Positions 8,876-19,400 are shown, counted from the first letter of the stretch. The stretch: DNA of 64,000 nucleotides from Lysobacter helvus (GCF_018406645.1 NZ_AP024546.1:124001-188000), one strand, 5' to 3'. Notes: generated by a model not told the origin, from the letters alone. Made by a program: numbers and translations.

Positions 8876-9603
8876 CCGGGCTTCCGGGCGCACGCCAGGT
8901 AATTCACGTCCGTGCGGCGGCCGATGCGCGCGGCATTGCGCCAGGGTTCGTACAGCAGGCCGCTGACGTCCTCGAGTTCGAGGCCGGCGGCGCGCAGCCA
9001 CGCCGAGAGTTCGGACGGCTTGATGAAATCGCGGTACTGGTGCGTGCCCTTCGGCAGGATGCGCGCGACGTATTCCGCGCCGACGATCGCCAGCGCGAAT
9101 GCGGCCGGCGTGCGGTTGAGCGTGGAGACGAACAGGCGGCCGCCGGGCTTGAGCATCGCTGCGCACGCGGACAGCACGGCGCCGGGATCCGGCACGTGCT
9201 CGAGCATTTCCATGCAGGTGATCGTGTCGAACGCTGCGGGCATGTCGGCCGCCAGCGTTTCGGCGGCGACTTCGCGATAGTCCACGCGCACGTTGGTTTC
9301 CAGGCCGTGGAGGCGCGCGACCTTCAGCAGGTCGGGCGCAAGGTCGATCGCGACCACATCGGCGCCCGCCGCGGCCATCGCTTCGCTCAGCAAGCCCGCG
9401 CCGCATCCGACGTCGAGCACGCGCGTGCCGGGCAGCGGCGCGCGTTCGGCGACGTAGGCCAGGCGCGCGGGATTCAGCGCGTGCAACGCCTTCTGCGGAC
9501 CTTCGGGATCCCACCAGCGATGCGCGAGCTCGTTGAAGCGATCGAGTTCGGCCTGGCGGAAGTTGTCGGACGAAGGGTTGTCGTCGCGCGCTGCGTCTTG
9601 CAT
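8872..9603 (-). CDS. ubiG: Ubiquinone O-methyltransferase UbiG
   Basis: Carries out both O-methylations of ubiquinone synthesis using SAM. 243 residues from ATG 9603 (MQDAARDD). Typical UbiG blocks are [23 protein letters not shown], the SAM-binding [25 protein letters not shown] and the C-terminal YLACARK. It lies 14 bp after the amidohydrolase gene and overlaps gph by four bases, so the three are likely cotranscribed. Confidence 0.96.
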   Translation of the reverse strand: MQDAARDDNPSSDNFRQAELDRFNELAHRWWDPEGPQKALHALNPARLAYVAERAPLPGTRVLDVGCGAGLLSEAMAAAGADVVAIDLAPDLLKVARLHGLETNVRVDYREVAAETLAADMPAAFDTITCMEMLEHVPDPGAVLSACAAMLKPGGRLFVSTLNRTPAAFALAIVGAEYVARILPKGTHQYRDFIKPSELSAWLRAAGLELEDVSGLLYEPWRNAARIGRRTDVNYLACARKPG

Positions 9604-9617
9604 GCCGGGCTCCTGCG

Positions 9618-10949
9618 TCACGCCGTGCGTACCGTGGCGATGCGGTCGCGCCACTGGCGCGCGTTGGCGACGAGCGCATCGGTGTCCATGTCCACGAGGA
9701 TGCGCTTGTCGAGCTTGCGCTGCCCCGCGATCCACACGTCGCTGACCTGGTGGCGGCCGCACGCGTACACGAGCTGCGACACCACGTGGTGCAAAGGTTG
9801 GGTTTCGAGCGCGCCGAGGTCGACGAGCACGAGGTCGGCCTGCTTGCCGGTTTCGATCGAGCCGACGAGATGGTCGAAGCCCATCGCCTTCGCACCACCG
9901 AGCGTCGCGGCGCGCAAGGCGGCGAACGCATCCAGCGCGGATGCGTCTTCGCCGACGCCCTTCGCCAGCAACGCCGCGGTGCGCAGCTCGCCGAACATGT
10001 CGAGGTCGTTGTTGCTCGCTGCGCCATCGGTGCCGATGGCAAGGTTGATGCCGGCGTGCGTGATCTTCGCGACCGGGCAGAAGCCGGAGGCGAGCTTGAG
10101 GTTGGATTCCGGGCAGTGCGCGATGCTCACGCCGCGTTCGGCGCACAGCGCGATTTCCGCGTCGGTGAGCTGCGTCATGTGCACGGCGATCAACCGATCG
10201 TTGACCAGGCCGAGGCGATCCAGCCGCGCGAGCGGACGCTGGCCGTGCTGCGCCTGCGATTCGGTCACTTCGTGCGCGGTTTCGTGCACGTGGCAGTGCA
10301 CCGGCACGTCGAGCTGGTCGGACAGCATGCGGATGCGTTCGAAGTTCGCGTCCGACACGGTGTACGGCGCGTGCGGCGCGAACGCGGTGGCCACCAGCGG
10401 ATCGTTGCGCCACTGGTCGTGCACTTCGCCGGCGCGGTGGAAATATTCGTCCGACGTGCGCGCCCACGCGGTGGGGAAGTCGATGACGGGCAGGCCGACG
10501 CGCGCGCGGAAACCGAACTTGCGGTACGTCGCGGCCTGCACGTCGGGGAAGAAATAGTTTTCGTTGCAGCACGTGGTGCCGCCGCGCAGCATCTCGGCGA
10601 TCGCGAGCGACACGCCATCGGCAACGAAATCCGGCCCGATCACCGCGCCCTCGATCGGCCAGATGTGGCCCTGCAGCCAGTCCATCAGCGGCAGGTCGTC
10701 GGCGACGCCGCGCAGCAGCGTCATCGGGTTGTGCGTGTGCGCGTTGACCAGGCCCGGGATCAGCGCGGCATCGGGGCGCGAGACGACTTCGCGCGCTTCG
10801 AAGCGTTCGCGCGCGGCGTCGATGGGCAGGATCGCGACGATCGCGCCGTCGCGCACGGCGACGGCATGGCGCTCGAGCACCACGCCGTGCGGGACGACCG
10901 GGACGACGTGGCCGGCTTCGACCAGCAGGTCGCAGGCTTCGCGCGTCAC
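9618..10949 (-). CDS. mtaD: TRZ/ATZ-family amidohydrolase (MTA/SAH deaminase type)
   Basis: 443-residue metal-dependent deaminase of the cytosine-deaminase-like superfamily. Expected reaction: deamination of 5'-methylthioadenosine or S-adenosylhomocysteine. Metal and catalytic residues are visible: NAHTHNPM (HxH), [11 protein letters not shown], the third His in VHMTQL, and [10 protein letters not shown] (Asp). The start is GTG at 10949, overlapping the stop of the upstream small membrane protein gene (GTGA). Its position next to ubiG (a SAM-consuming enzyme) makes a SAH-related role plausible. The substrate is inferred from the family. Confidence 0.82.
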   Translation of the reverse strand: MTREACDLLVEAGHVVPVVPHGVVLERHAVAVRDGAIVAILPIDAARERFEAREVVSRPDAALIPGLVNAHTHNPMTLLRGVADDLPLMDWLQGHIWPIEGAVIGPDFVADGVSLAIAEMLRGGTTCCNENYFFPDVQAATYRKFGFRARVGLPVIDFPTAWARTSDEYFHRAGEVHDQWRNDPLVATAFAPHAPYTVSDANFERIRMLSDQLDVPVHCHVHETAHEVTESQAQHGQRPLARLDRLGLVNDRLIAVHMTQLTDAEIALCAERGVSIAHCPESNLKLASGFCPVAKITHAGINLAIGTDGAASNNDLDMFGELRTAALLAKGVGEDASALDAFAALRAATLGGAKAMGFDHLVGSIETGKQADLVLVDLGALETQPLHHVVSQLVYACGRHQVSDVWIAGQRKLDKRILVDMDTDALVANARQWRDRIATVRTA

Positions 10950-11200
10950 CAGACGCCGAACCCGAGCGCGTAGGTGAGCCCGAACGCGCCGGCCCCGAAC
11001 AGCAGCCACGCCAGGATCATCAGGCGCAGCGATTCGCCGTAGGACAGCGTGCGCACCTGGCCGGGGAAGATCCGCGGCAGGGTGCTGTTCCACAGCCACA
11101 GCACCGCGCCGGCGGCCAGCAGCACGCCGACCAGCCACACCGCCAGGTACGCGGCGGGCGAATCCATGCCTTCGATCATGTTGGGCGCGGGCTGGGTCAC
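10946..11200 (-). CDS. Small two-TM membrane protein
   Basis: 84 residues with two hydrophobic helices (about residues 17-37 and 59-80) joined by a short polar loop. The gene lies between efp and the amidohydrolase gene on the same strand and overlaps the latter's GTG. I do not recognise a functional family. The codon use matches the chromosome and the frame has overlapping neighbours, so it is probably real. Confidence 0.7.
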   Translation of the reverse strand: MTQPAPNMIEGMDSPAAYLAVWLVGVLLAAGAVLWLWNSTLPRIFPGQVRTLSYGESLRLMILAWLLFGAGAFGLTYALGFGVW

Positions 11201-11201
11201 A

Positions 11202-11768
11202 TCACTTCACGCGGCTGACGTATTCGCCCGAACGCGTGTCGACCTTGATGATCTCTTCGTTGCCGACGAACAGCGGCACGCGGACCACCGCGCCGGTCTC
11301 GAGCGTGGCCGGCTTGCCGCCGCCGCCCGAGGTGTCGCCGCGCACGCCCGGATCGGTCTCGACGATCTTCAGTTCGACGAAGTTGGGCGGGGTGACCATG
11401 ATCGGCGAGCCGTTCCACAGCGTGACCACGCATTCCTCTTCGCCCTTGAGCCACTTCTCCGCGCCGCCCATGCCGGCCTTGTCGGACTGGACCTGCTCGA
11501 AGGATTCCTGGTTCATGAAATGCCAGTACTCGCCGTCGGCGTAGAGGTACTGCATGTCGGTGTCGACCACGTCGGCCTGTTCCACGCTGTCGGTGGCCTT
11601 CATCGTCATTTCGACGACGCGGCCCGACTTGATGCTGCGGTACTTCACGCGGGTGAACGCCTGGCCCTTGCCCGGCTTGACGTATTCGGTGTCGATGATG
11701 ATGCAAGGGTCGTTGTTGACCAGGATCTTCTGTCCGGTCTTGACGTCGTTCATGCCTAGCGTGGCCAC
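11202..11768 (-). CDS. efp: Translation elongation factor P
   Basis: Relieves ribosome stalling at polyproline stretches. 188 residues, the full EF-P length, with KOW-like N-domain and two OB domains. The modified lysine sits in the PGKGQAF loop (around residue 34). The [24 protein letters not shown]-terminal signature is present. It faces epmB, whose product makes the beta-lysine that modifies this residue. epmA is not in the window. Confidence 0.97.
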   Translation of the reverse strand: MATLGMNDVKTGQKILVNNDPCIIIDTEYVKPGKGQAFTRVKYRSIKSGRVVEMTMKATDSVEQADVVDTDMQYLYADGEYWHFMNQESFEQVQSDKAGMGGAEKWLKGEEECVVTLWNGSPIMVTPPNFVELKIVETDPGVRGDTSGGGGKPATLETGAVVRVPLFVGNEEIIKVDTRSGEYVSRVK

Positions 11769-11856
11769 GGTGGTGCTCCTGTTGCGAATGTGTGCGAGGG
11801 CCGGCCGGGCCGCGATCGGCGGCTAGAATGGCGGGCTCTGAAGCGACTAGCCCGGC

Positions 11857-12873
11857 ATGATACCCGCCCCACCCCTTCCCCTGCAGCCGCTGCCTGCCCC
11901 CGCCGGCTGGCAACGGCAATTGCGCGATGCGGTCCGCGACCCGCGGGAACTGCTGTCGATGCTCGGGCTGGAGGCGCTGTCGGCGCGGATCTCCGATGCG
12001 GCCGCAGCGCAGTTCCCGCTGCGGGTGCCGCGGGCGTTCGTGGCGCGCATGCGGGCCGGCGATCCGCGCGATCCGCTGCTGCGGCAGGTGCTGCCGCTGG
12101 ATGACGAGGACCGCCTGGTCCCCGGCTTCGGCCTGGATGCCGTCGGCGACCTCGCCGCGCGCACCGCGCACGGCGTGCTGCAGAAGTACCGGGGGCGCGC
12201 GTTGCTCGTCGCCACGGGGAGTTGCGCGGTGCATTGCCGCTACTGCTTCCGCCGCCATTTCGACTACGCCGGCGACACCGCGGCGGCGAACGGTTGGCGC
12301 GAGGCCGTGGCCCGCATCGCGGAAGATCCGGGCGTGGAGGAAGTGATCCTGTCCGGCGGCGATCCGTGGACGCTGGCCACCCACAAGCTGGCCGAACTGA
12401 CCGATGCACTGGCCGCGATCCCGCACCTGCGCCGCCTGCGCGTGCACACGCGCCTGCCGATCGTGCTGCCCGCGCGCGTGGACGCCGACCTCGTCGCCTG
12501 GCTGCGCGCCCTGCCCTGGCCGGTGACGGTGGTGGTGCACGCCAACCACGCCCATGAATTCGATGGCGAGGTGGACGAAGCCCTCGCGCGCCTGCGCGAG
12601 GCCGGCGCGCTGCTCCTCAACCAGGCCGTGCTGCTGCACGGGGTCAACGATTCGGTGGACGCACTGGCCGCGCTTTCCGAGCGGGGCCTGGCCGCCGGCG
12701 TGCTGCCCTACTACCTGCACCAGTTGGACCGGGTGCAGGGCACGGCCCATTTCGAGGTCGACGACGCCACCGCGATCGCCCTGCACCGGGCCCTCGCCGC
12801 GCGGGTGTCGGGGTACCTCGTGCCGCGCCTGGTCCGTGAACTGCCCGGCGATCCGGGCAAGCGACCCCTCTGA
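11857..12873 (+). CDS. epmB: EF-P-(R)-beta-lysine synthase (lysine 2,3-aminomutase family)
   Basis: Radical-SAM/PLP enzyme converting lysine to beta-lysine for EF-P modification. 338 residues. The radical-SAM cluster CAVHCRYCFRRHF is at about residues 124-136, followed by the VEEVILSGGDPW block. The PLP-binding region lies near the C-terminus. It is divergent from efp across an 88-bp gap, so the two could share control. It is shorter than clostridial KamA, as expected for EpmB. Confidence 0.95.
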   Translation: MIPAPPLPLQPLPAPAGWQRQLRDAVRDPRELLSMLGLEALSARISDAAAAQFPLRVPRAFVARMRAGDPRDPLLRQVLPLDDEDRLVPGFGLDAVGDLAARTAHGVLQKYRGRALLVATGSCAVHCRYCFRRHFDYAGDTAAANGWREAVARIAEDPGVEEVILSGGDPWTLATHKLAELTDALAAIPHLRRLRVHTRLPIVLPARVDADLVAWLRALPWPVTVVVHANHAHEFDGEVDEALARLREAGALLLNQAVLLHGVNDSVDALAALSERGLAAGVLPYYLHQLDRVQGTAHFEVDDATAIALHRALAARVSGYLVPRLVRELPGDPGKRPL

Positions 12874-13035
12874 ACGGACGCGGGCGCATGGACCGCAAGC
12901 CACCATTCGTGCCATAAGTGCATCCGTTCGTCGTCGGGAAACGTTTGCATGGGCGTGAGCCCTGCGAACCACCCCGCGACCGTCGTCCCGCCGAAGGAGA
13001 GGCGGACCGGGCCGACCCGATCAAGAGAGAGACGG

Positions 13036-15114
13036 ATGCGAGTCAAACAGGACAGCGTGCTGCGGCTGCTGATCGTCGACGACAGTGTCGAAGCAGCGGA
13101 GGCCATCGCCAGTGGCCTGCGCAATGCCGGCATCGCCGTGCGCGCAGCGCGCCCCGAATCCGAGGCCGAGCTGCCCGCCCTGCTGGGCGGCGCGCTCGAC
13201 ATCGCCATCGTCGCCCGCGAAGCCAAGTCGCCCACGCTGGCGGCGGTCATGCAGGCGCTCGATGCCAGCGGCAAGGACGTGCCCGTGCTGATGGTGGTCG
13301 ACACCGTCGACGACACCACCCTGCTGCAGGCCCAGGAACGCGGCGTGCGCGGCCTGGTGCTGCGCGGCCGGGCGCCGCACCTGCTCGGCACCGTGCGCGC
13401 CGAATGGGCCGACCTGGAAGCGCGTCGCGCGCAGCGCCTGCTCGAAGCGCAGGTGCGCGAGACCGAACGCCGCTGCGACGCACTCATCGAATCCTCGCGC
13501 GACCCCATCGCCTACGTGCACGAAGGCATGCACATCCGCGCGAACGCGGCGTACCTGGAGATGTTCGGCTTCGACGACTTCGAGGACCTCGAAGGCATGT
13601 CGCTGCTCGACCTGGTCGCGTCCAAGGACGTGGCCGACTTCAAGACGCTGCTCAAGAAGCTGTCGAAGGGCGAGACGCCCCCGCCGCGCTACGAACTGGA
13701 AGCGCGCGACCAGGAAGGCAACAGCTTCCCGGCGGTCATGGAATTCACGCCCGCCTTCTACGAAGGCGAGCCGTGCGTGCAGATCGTGTTCCGCCGCCAG
13801 GAAACCGACCCCGAACTCGCGCGGGAAGTCGAAGAGCTGCGCCAGCGCGACCAGGCGACCGGCCTGCTCAACCGTGCCACGTTCCTGCAGACCCTCGAGA
13901 CCGCGGTGGCCGGCACGGCGCAGAGCGGCGCGCACCACGCGTTGCTGCTGGTGGAGCCCGATCACTTCGTCAAGCTGCTGCAGGAAATCGGCCTGGCGGC
14001 GGCGGACGACCTGATCGCCGCGCTCGCCGACCGCCTGCGCAGCGCGTTGCGCGACGACGACGTCGCGGCGCGCTTCGGCGAACACCAGTTCGCGGTGCTG
14101 TCGCGCAACAGCGACCACCAGAGCACGGTGGAGCTGGCCGAACGCATGCGCTCGGCGTTCGCCGACCACGTGTTCGCGGTGGGCGAGCGTTCGCTCAGCG
14201 CCACGGTGAGCATCGGTGGCGTGCAGATCGGCGAGAAGATCGCTTCGGTGACGCAAGTGCTCGCCAAGGCGAGCCAGGGCGTGCAGTCGTCGGTGGGCGT
14301 GGGCGGCAACCGCGCCGACATCTTCGACCCGGGCGCGGTGGATCGCGCGGAAGAAGAACGCATGCGCGCGTGGGTCGAGCGCATCCGCACGGCGGTGGAC
14401 GGCGATGGCTTCGTGCTGCATTACCAGCCGGTCATCAGCCTGCACGGCGACGAAGGCGAAACCTACGAATCGCTGCTGCGCCTGCGCGGCGCGAACGAAG
14501 GCGAGCTGGTGCCGCCGCAGATGTTCCTGCCGATCGCCGAAGAGCACGGCCTGCTGTGGGAAATCGACCGCTGGGTGGTGGGCCGCGCGATCCAGGTGAT
14601 CGCCGAGCGCGCGCGCCTGCGGAAAGAAACCACGATGCTGGTCAAGATCACCCAGGCCTCGCTGCAGGACGACACGCTGGCGCGCTACATCGGCGAACAG
14701 CTGGCCGTGCACAAGGTGCCGGGCTCGCGCCTGGTGCTGCAGTTGCCGGAGTCCAAGGTGTTCACGCACCTCAAGCAGGCCCAGGCGTTCCGCGCCGCGG
14801 TGGCCGCCTTCGGCACGCGCGTGGGGCTGGAGCAGTTCGGCACGGGCCTCAACTCGTTCCAGCTGATGCAGCACTTCGAACCGGCGCTGGTGAAGATCGA
14901 TCGCGCCTTCATCCAGGACCTGGCGTCCAACCCGGAAAACCAGGCGAAGATCCGCGAGATGAGCGCGCGCGTGGCGGAAACGGGTGCGCAGACCATCGCC
15001 GAGTTCGTGCAGGACGCCGGCAGCATGACGTTCCTGTTCTCCAGCGGCGTGGATTTCGTGCAGGGGCATTTCCTGGCAGCCGCGGGTCCCGAGATGGATT
15101 ACGAATTCCAGTAA
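13036..15114 (+). CDS. fimX: FimX-like degenerate GGDEF/EAL c-di-GMP receptor
   Basis: 692 residues, essentially the length of Pseudomonas FimX. Domains in order: REC-like (LLIVDDSVEAAEA, residues 10-125), PAS (about 150-270), GGDEF (about 290-430) and EAL (about 450-690). The cyclase motif is degenerate (ARFGEHQFAV where GGDEF is expected) and the phosphodiesterase motif is ESLLRL instead of EALLR. It should therefore bind rather than make or cleave c-di-GMP, as FimX does to control type IV pilus assembly and twitching. The start ATG 13036 is chosen at MRVKQD; longer in-frame starts add only junk sequence. Confidence 0.85.
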   Translation: MRVKQDSVLRLLIVDDSVEAAEAIASGLRNAGIAVRAARPESEAELPALLGGALDIAIVAREAKSPTLAAVMQALDASGKDVPVLMVVDTVDDTTLLQAQERGVRGLVLRGRAPHLLGTVRAEWADLEARRAQRLLEAQVRETERRCDALIESSRDPIAYVHEGMHIRANAAYLEMFGFDDFEDLEGMSLLDLVASKDVADFKTLLKKLSKGETPPPRYELEARDQEGNSFPAVMEFTPAFYEGEPCVQIVFRRQETDPELAREVEELRQRDQATGLLNRATFLQTLETAVAGTAQSGAHHALLLVEPDHFVKLLQEIGLAAADDLIAALADRLRSALRDDDVAARFGEHQFAVLSRNSDHQSTVELAERMRSAFADHVFAVGERSLSATVSIGGVQIGEKIASVTQVLAKASQGVQSSVGVGGNRADIFDPGAVDRAEEERMRAWVERIRTAVDGDGFVLHYQPVISLHGDEGETYESLLRLRGANEGELVPPQMFLPIAEEHGLLWEIDRWVVGRAIQVIAERARLRKETTMLVKITQASLQDDTLARYIGEQLAVHKVPGSRLVLQLPESKVFTHLKQAQAFRAAVAAFGTRVGLEQFGTGLNSFQLMQHFEPALVKIDRAFIQDLASNPENQAKIREMSARVAETGAQTIAEFVQDAGSMTFLFSSGVDFVQGHFLAAAGPEMDYEFQ

Positions 15115-15136
15115 TCCATCGCACGCTGCAACGAAA

Positions 15137-15163
15137 AAGCCCGCCTTCCGGCGGGCTTCTTGT
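15137..15163. terminator. Bidirectional terminator between fimX and htpX
   Basis: Stem AGCCCGCC / GGCGGGCT with TTCC loop, an A-run on the left and TCTTGTTT on the right. The htpX stop codon sits at its right edge. It serves two convergent genes. Confidence 0.8.
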
Positions 15164-16069
15164 TTACGCGACGACACCCTGTCGCACGTCGCCGGAATTC
15201 GGCTGCCAGTTCCGCAGCGCTTCGATGCGTTCCTCCAGCGGCGGATGGCTGAGGAACAGGCGCTTCAACCCGTGCCCCACGCCGCCGCTGATGCCGAACG
15301 CGGCCACCTGCTTCGGCAGCGTGCTCGCGCCGTAGGTCTGCGACAGGCGCTGCAACGCGGCGACCATCTTGTCGCGGCCGGCCAGCGTGGCGCCGCCGGC
15401 GTCGGCGCGGAATTCGCGATGACGCGAGAACCACATCGCGATCATGCTGGCGAACAGGCCGAACACCATGTCGAGCACGAACACGGTGACGAAATAGCCG
15501 ATGCCGCCACCGCCGCTGTCGCGACCGCCGCTGAGGTAGCCGTCGATCACGCGGCCGACCACGCGCGAAAGCACGATCACGAAGGTGTTCAGCACGCCCT
15601 GCAGCAAGGCCATCGTGACCATGTCGCCGTTGGCGACGTGGCTGACTTCATGGCCCAGCACCGCTTCGGCTTCGTCGCGCTCCATGGCGCGCAGCAGGCC
15701 GGTGGAGACGGCGACCAGCGCCTTGTTGCGGTTGGCGCCGGTGGCGAAGGCGTTGATTTCCGGCGCGTCGTAGACGGCGACTTCCGGCATGCCGATGCCG
15801 GCGGCCTGCGCCTGGCGGCGCACGGTGTCGACGAGCCAGCGTTCGGTTTCGTTGCGCGGCTGGTCGATGACGTGGGCGCCGGTGGTGCGCTTGGCGATCC
15901 ACTTCGACGACAGCAGGGAGATGATCGACCCGCCGAAACCGAAGACCGCGGCCATCACCAGCAGGCCGGCCATGCTCGAGGGATTGAGGCCCAGCACCGA
16001 CATCACGATGCTCAACAGCGCGAGGACGGCGAGGTTGGTGGCGAGGAACAGGGCGACGCGCTTGAACAT
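15164..16069 (-). CDS. htpX: Membrane zinc protease HtpX
   Basis: Inner-membrane M48 metalloprotease that degrades damaged membrane proteins together with FtsH. 301 residues from ATG 16069 (MFKRVALF). Two N-terminal TM segments, the zinc site [10 protein letters not shown], two further TM segments, then the third zinc ligand region EFRADAGGA. Family length and domain order are normal. It is divergent from gluQ. Confidence 0.96.
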   Translation of the reverse strand: MFKRVALFLATNLAVLALLSIVMSVLGLNPSSMAGLLVMAAVFGFGGSIISLLSSKWIAKRTTGAHVIDQPRNETERWLVDTVRRQAQAAGIGMPEVAVYDAPEINAFATGANRNKALVAVSTGLLRAMERDEAEAVLGHEVSHVANGDMVTMALLQGVLNTFVIVLSRVVGRVIDGYLSGGRDSGGGGIGYFVTVFVLDMVFGLFASMIAMWFSRHREFRADAGGATLAGRDKMVAALQRLSQTYGASTLPKQVAAFGISGGVGHGLKRLFLSHPPLEERIEALRNWQPNSGDVRQGVVA

Positions 16070-16143
16070 GGCGGGGGTCCTGGCCGCCGGGGGTCGCGGC
16101 CGTGGTCGAAAACTGAGGCGCGGGCCGGTTAAATTCAAGTCGA

Positions 16144-17046
16144 ATGTTCACCGACACCCACGTCCGCGGGCGCTTCGCGCCCTCGCCCACCGGCCCGCTG
16201 CATCCGGGGTCGCTGCTGGCTGCGCTCGGCAGTTGGTTGTTCGCGCACCATGCGCGGGGCGCGTGGCTGGTGCGCGTGGAGGACATCGATCCGCCGCGCG
16301 AACAGGCGGGCGCGATCGACCACCAACTGCGCACCCTCGCCGCCTTCGGCTTCACGCCGGACGAGGCCGTGCTGTACCAGTCGACGCGCGATGCCGCCTA
16401 CGCCGAGGCGCTCGGGCAACTCATCGATGCCGGCACCGCGTTCGAATGCTGGTGCAGCCGCACCGACCTTGCGCCCGCCGGCGGTATCCACCACGCCTGC
16501 GTAGCGGGCCCGCAGCCCGGCCGCACGCCCGCGGTGCGGCTGCGCGTGCCGGCGGGGACGCACGTTGCGTTCGACGACGCGATCCAGGGTCGCGTGGTGC
16601 AGGACGTCAGCGCGGAGGTCGGCGATTTCGTGCTGCGTCGCGCCGATGGCTTGTGGGCTTACCAGCTCGCCGTGGTCGTCGACGACGCCGCGCAAGGCAT
16701 CACCGACATCGTCCGCGGCGCCGACCTGCTCGACTCCACGCCGCGGCAGATCGTCCTCCAGCGCGCGCTCGGCCTGCCGACGCCGCGCTACGCGCATTTG
16801 CCGCTGGTCGTCGACGACGCAGGCCGAAAGCTCTCGAAATCGCAGGCGGCCTTGCCGATCGATGCGGCCGATCCGCTCCCGGCCTTGCGCTTCGCGTGGG
16901 CCGCGCTCGGCCAGTCGCCGGCCGCACTGGCCGATTGCGCCTCGCCAGGGGCTGCATTGGCGGCCGCACTGGTCGAGTTCGATCCCTCACGCATCCCTTC
17001 GCGCTCCATTGCACTGCACAACGCCACTGTCGCATCCGACGCCTAG
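16144..17046 (+). CDS. gluQ: Glutamyl-Q tRNA(Asp) synthetase
   Basis: Attaches glutamate to queuosine at the wobble base of tRNA-Asp. 300 residues, i.e. a truncated GluRS lacking the anticodon-binding domain, which defines the family. [14 protein letters not shown] (HIGH-type) is near the N-terminus, with KLSKSQ near residue 225. A CWCSR...C zinc-site region lies between. It is divergent from htpX and 29 bp upstream of phaB. Confidence 0.93.
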   Translation: MFTDTHVRGRFAPSPTGPLHPGSLLAALGSWLFAHHARGAWLVRVEDIDPPREQAGAIDHQLRTLAAFGFTPDEAVLYQSTRDAAYAEALGQLIDAGTAFECWCSRTDLAPAGGIHHACVAGPQPGRTPAVRLRVPAGTHVAFDDAIQGRVVQDVSAEVGDFVLRRADGLWAYQLAVVVDDAAQGITDIVRGADLLDSTPRQIVLQRALGLPTPRYAHLPLVVDDAGRKLSKSQAALPIDAADPLPALRFAWAALGQSPAALADCASPGAALAAALVEFDPSRIPSRSIALHNATVASDA

Positions 17047-17075
17047 ACTCGGGCGAACTGCAAAGGGAGAGGCAC

Positions 17076-17816
17076 ATGAGCGCAAAAATAGCGTTGGTGA
17101 CAGGCGGCACGGGCGGGATCGGCACGGCCATCTGCAAGCGGTTGGCGCTCGCCGGCCACCGCGTGGCGACCAACTACCGCAATGAAGAGAAAGCCCGCGA
17201 GTGGCAGGAAAAGCTGCGCGGCGAAGGCCTGGACATCGCGCTGGCGAAGGGCGACGTGGCCTCGGCCGACGATGCCGCCGCGATGGTCCAGGAGGTCGAA
17301 CGCCAGCTCGGGCCCGTCGACATCCTGGTGAACAACGCGGGCATCACGCGCGACACCACCTTCCACAAGATGACCTCGCAGCAGTGGACCGAGGTGATCT
17401 GCACCAACCTCAATTCCTGCTTCAACGTCACGCGCCCGGTGATCGAAGGCATGCGCGCCCGCAAGTGGGGCCGCATCGTGCAGATCGCCTCGATCAACGG
17501 CCAGAAGGGCCAGTACGGCCAGGCCAACTACGCCGCCGCGAAGGCCGGCATGCACGGCTTCACGATCTCGCTGGCGCAGGAGAACGCGAAGTTCGGCATC
17601 ACCGTCAACACCGTTTCGCCCGGCTACATCGGCACCGACATGGTCATGGCCGTGCCGGAGGACGTGCGCAACAAGATCGTCGCGCAGATCCCGACCGGCC
17701 GCCTCGGCGAGCCCGACGAGATCGCCTACGCCGTGTCGTTCTTCCTGCCGGACGAAGCCGGCTGGATCACCGGCGCCAACCTGTCCGCCAACGGCGGCCA
17801 ATACATGGGTTGGTAA
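17076..17816 (+). CDS. phaB: Acetoacetyl-CoA reductase (PhaB), copy 1
   Basis: NADPH-dependent short-chain dehydrogenase reducing acetoacetyl-CoA to (R)-3-hydroxybutyryl-CoA for polyhydroxybutyrate. 246 residues with AAGGGAGAGG upstream of ATG. SDR features: TGGTGGIG cofactor loop, NNAG, catalytic Ser in IASINGQKGQ, YAAAK (Tyr/Lys), and the PhaB-type KAGMHGFT and VSPGYIGTDMV segments. It stands upstream of phaR and a second paralogue. No phaC or phaA is in the window. Confidence 0.92.
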   Translation: MSAKIALVTGGTGGIGTAICKRLALAGHRVATNYRNEEKAREWQEKLRGEGLDIALAKGDVASADDAAAMVQEVERQLGPVDILVNNAGITRDTTFHKMTSQQWTEVICTNLNSCFNVTRPVIEGMRARKWGRIVQIASINGQKGQYGQANYAAAKAGMHGFTISLAQENAKFGITVNTVSPGYIGTDMVMAVPEDVRNKIVAQIPTGRLGEPDEIAYAVSFFLPDEAGWITGANLSANGGQYMGW

Positions 17817-17994
17817 TCGGCGCCTGCCTCCTCCCCCGCCGCGCGGGGGAGGTCGGGAGCGGGCCACGCGGCTTCGCTAAACCCCGTCCAACCGCCCGTT
17901 CACGATGATGACCTGAGGCTCTTGACAGGGTTATTGCATTCCGCTGCTGCACTGCGCCATGCTCGGCTCCGCGTTCCTCGGGGGTCGACCGCAC

Positions 17995-18483
17995 ATGCCA
18001 GTCCGCGTCATCAAGAAATATCCGAATCGCCGTCTGTACGACACGCGCATCTCCAGCTACATCACGATCGAAGACGTGCGCCAGCTCATCGTCGATGGCG
18101 AAGAGTTCGAAGTGCGCGACGCCAAGACCGGCGATGACCTCACCCGCTGCGTGCTGCTCCAGATCATCTCGGAGCACGAGCAGGAGGGCGAGCCGATGCT
18201 GTCCACCCAGCTGCTCAGCCAGATCATCCGGTTCTACGGGGATTCGCTGCAGGGCTTCATGGGCAGTTACCTGGAACGCTCGATGACGATGTTCCTGGAA
18301 CAGCAGCAGCAGTTCCGCCAGCAGATGAGCGGGCTGATCGGCCAGGCGCCGTGGACCATGCTCAACCAGCTGACCGAGAAGAACCTGGAGCTGTGGAAGG
18401 ATTTCCAGCAGAACCTCGTCGGCGGGACCATGGGCCGCCCGGCGGCGCGCTCGGGGAAGGCCAAGGACGAGACGAAGGCCTGA
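17995..18483 (+). CDS. phaR: Polyhydroxyalkanoate synthesis repressor PhaR
   Basis: DNA- and granule-binding regulator of PHB accumulation. 162 residues from ATG 17995 (MPVRVIKKYPNRRLYDT). The N-terminal PHB_acc_N domain (KKYPNRRLYDT ... SYITIEDVRQLI) is very well conserved, followed by the PHB_acc repeat (FYGDSLQGFMGSYLERSMTMF) and a Lys/Ala tail. An upstream ATG at 17959 is less likely. It lies between two phaB paralogues. Confidence 0.95.
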   Translation: MPVRVIKKYPNRRLYDTRISSYITIEDVRQLIVDGEEFEVRDAKTGDDLTRCVLLQIISEHEQEGEPMLSTQLLSQIIRFYGDSLQGFMGSYLERSMTMFLEQQQQFRQQMSGLIGQAPWTMLNQLTEKNLELWKDFQQNLVGGTMGRPAARSGKAKDETKA

Positions 18484-18502
18484 ATCCGGGGTGGGAACCG
18501 CA

Positions 18503-18530
18503 GAAAAGCCGCGATCGCGGCTTTTTTTTT
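18503..18530 (+). terminator. Terminator after phaR
   Basis: Perfect palindrome AAAGCCGCGATCGCGGCTTT followed by a long T-run. Confidence 0.88.
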
Positions 18531-18639
18531 GCCAGACCGCGACCCCGTCCGCGCGTCCCGCCACCCGCATTTGACGCACCACCGGCGCAGCGGCACCATC
18601 GCCTGCTGCACCGCACCAAACACCTTTCCTGGGGATGAC

Positions 18640-19380
18640 ATGAGCAAGCGCGTGGCCGTCGTGACCGGCGGCATCGGTGGTCTCGGCACCGAGATCTGCA
18701 AGACCCTCGCCCGTGCCGGGCGCACCGTGGTGGCGACCGACCTGGCCGCGCGCGAGGACCGCATCGCCGAGTTCCGCCGCGACGTCGAAGGCCTGGACAT
18801 CCACTTCGAGCCCGGCAACGTCGGCGACTACGAAGCCTGCGGCGCGCTCGTGCGCAAGCTGGAGGCCGAACGCGGTTCGGTCGACATCCTCGTCAACGCC
18901 GCCGGCATCACGCGCGACACCACGCTGCGCAAGATGGAGCGCACCGACTGGGACGCCGTGCTGAACATCAACCTCGACGGCGTGTTCAACATGTGCCGCC
19001 ACGTGGTCGATGGCATGACCTCGCGCGGCTTCGGGCGCGTGGTGAACATCAGCTCGGTCAACGGCCAGACGGGCCAGTTCGGCCAGACCAACTATTCGGC
19101 GGCGAAGGCCGGCATGCATGGCTTCACGATGGCGCTGGCGCGCGAAGTCGCGCGCAAGGGCGTCACGGTCAACAGCGTGTCGCCGGGCTACTGCGAAACG
19201 GCGATGGTAATGGCGGTGCCGGAAGAGGTGCGCACGAAGATCGTCGACGGCGTGCCGGTGGGCCGCCTGGGCAAGCCGAGCGAGATCGCGCGCACGGTGG
19301 AGTTCCTGACGCATGACGACGCGGGGTTCATTACCGGCGCGAACATCCCGGTCAACGGCGGTCTGTTCATGAGCTTCTGA
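18640..19380 (+). CDS. phaB: Acetoacetyl-CoA reductase (PhaB), copy 2
   Basis: Second 246-residue PhaB-type SDR, clearly a paralogue of the copy at 17076. It has TGGIGGLG, NAAG, ISSVNGQTGQ, YSAAK, KAGMHGFT and VSPGYCETAMV. The start ATG 18640 follows a GGGGA ribosome site; earlier in-frame codons overlap the phaR terminator. Because a strong terminator separates it from phaR, it must have its own promoter, so the two reductases can be expressed independently. Confidence 0.9.
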   Translation: MSKRVAVVTGGIGGLGTEICKTLARAGRTVVATDLAAREDRIAEFRRDVEGLDIHFEPGNVGDYEACGALVRKLEAERGSVDILVNAAGITRDTTLRKMERTDWDAVLNINLDGVFNMCRHVVDGMTSRGFGRVVNISSVNGQTGQFGQTNYSAAKAGMHGFTMALAREVARKGVTVNSVSPGYCETAMVMAVPEEVRTKIVDGVPVGRLGKPSEIARTVEFLTHDDAGFITGANIPVNGGLFMSF

Positions 19381-19400
19381 GTTCGCCGAAACCCGGAAAC

